A stretch of 64,000 bases of DNA from Shewanella glacialimarina (GTDB lineage: Bacteria > Pseudomonadota > Gammaproteobacteria > Enterobacterales > Shewanellaceae), in the NCBI RefSeq assembly GCF_020511155.1, contig NZ_CP041216.1:3410001-3474000 (forward strand). The letters run 5' to 3'. Of the stretch, positions 63,713 through 64,000 are shown piece by piece. Under the pieces are notes generated by a model. The model was given only the letters and a program-made list of their open reading frames with translations. It was not told where the DNA came from and did no database searches. Within the stretch, counting starts at the first letter, position 1. Each line of letters opens with the position of its first letter. Both the position numbers and the translations under genes were made by a program.

Positions 63713-64000
63713 GTAAAACTCCTTATCGAATTGTTTGTATTAAAAACCTTAAACCTTTAAATTACTTATCAATAATTTAGCAACTAGCCGTACCACTAAA
63801 TTGGCTTACATATTTACACCCTGTTAGCTTTAAAATGGCTAGTAAGACTCGCTTATTTACAGTTGGCTAGACACTAACTGACTTTACACAGAGGTTCAAA
63901 TAAAACCACTGTTTTTATTGGTAATATTGCTAAATTAATGGGAGTTCGTCACAAGCAGATTTGTGTAATTAATCCTCAATGGTGATAAAGAATACCCCCT

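Noticed and set aside
63892..63996. Short plus-strand frame ending VRHKQICVINPQW at the right edge
   Set aside because: Only about 35 codons from the previous stop, no start signal and no recognisable similarity.
1..64000. tRNA, rRNA, CRISPR arrays, prophage and intact insertion sequences
   Set aside because: Looked for on both strands by eye; no matching cloverleaf, regular repeat-spacer pattern, integrase or full transposase was seen.

Overview
The window looks like chromosomal DNA of a Shewanella-like gammaproteobacterium (inference). The DNA is AT-rich. It encodes a decaheme OmcA/MtrC-family cytochrome, a pentaheme nitrite reductase, a curli secretion module, a DUF2960 protein and an ordinary gammaproteobacterial core (lptFG, pepA-holC-valS, glnD, rhlE, photolyase). 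I saw no rRNA, tRNA, CRISPR array, intact insertion sequence or prophage.

Region by region. 1-4.1 kb (minus strand): a five-gene operon (NTF2-like protein, SDR, FAD amine-oxidase-like protein, DUF1365, CFA-synthase-like methyltransferase cut by the left edge) behind a possible ECF-type promoter; this gene set is associated with singlet-oxygen responses and modified membrane fatty acids. 4.2-7.0 kb: an nnrS-nrfA operon preceded by an NsrR-like and an FNR-like site, pointing to nitric oxide/nitrite handling. 7.3-14.8 kb: HAD hydrolase, DUF523/DUF1722 protein plus photolyase, DUF368, a thioesterase-like protein, DUF418, YceI lipoprotein and DUF1294. 14.9-23.1 kb: FKBP isomerase, exported catalase-like protein, two divergent M24 peptidases, RhlE-type helicase with a possible long leader, an NTF2-like protein, a small unknown protein and an exported thioredoxin-fold protein.

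23.2-32.2 kb: a histidine kinase overlapping a REC-DUF3369-GGDEF(degenerate)-EAL regulator, an unknown protein, a lone solute-binding protein, exported DsrE protein, GNAT, DUF2960, RDD and an Asp/Glu racemase. 32.3-42.0 kb: lptF-lptG, divergent pepA, then holC, valS, a SEC-C protein and a POT-like transporter. 42.2-49.4 kb: an isolated decaheme cytochrome with a LysR regulator upstream, RsuA-type pseudouridine synthase and glnD. 49.5-52.9 kb: YcxB-like protein, small secreted protein, csgE-csgF-csgG without curlin genes, and a MAPEG protein.

52.8-55.2 kb is the most accessory-looking part. It holds two unknown overlapping genes, an IS4-type transposase remnant and two copies of a ~90-bp structured repeat, each with two GGA-loop hairpins. 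55.2-63.2 kb is a coherent system: membrane-fusion protein, small membrane protein, MacB-like ATPase, two FtsX/MacB-like permeases, an NtrC-type sigma-54 activator and its kinase. Upstream lies a good sigma-54 promoter, a cluster of TGTCCG/CGGACA half-sites and a Fur-like box. I infer an autoregulated, sigma-54-dependent envelope export system.
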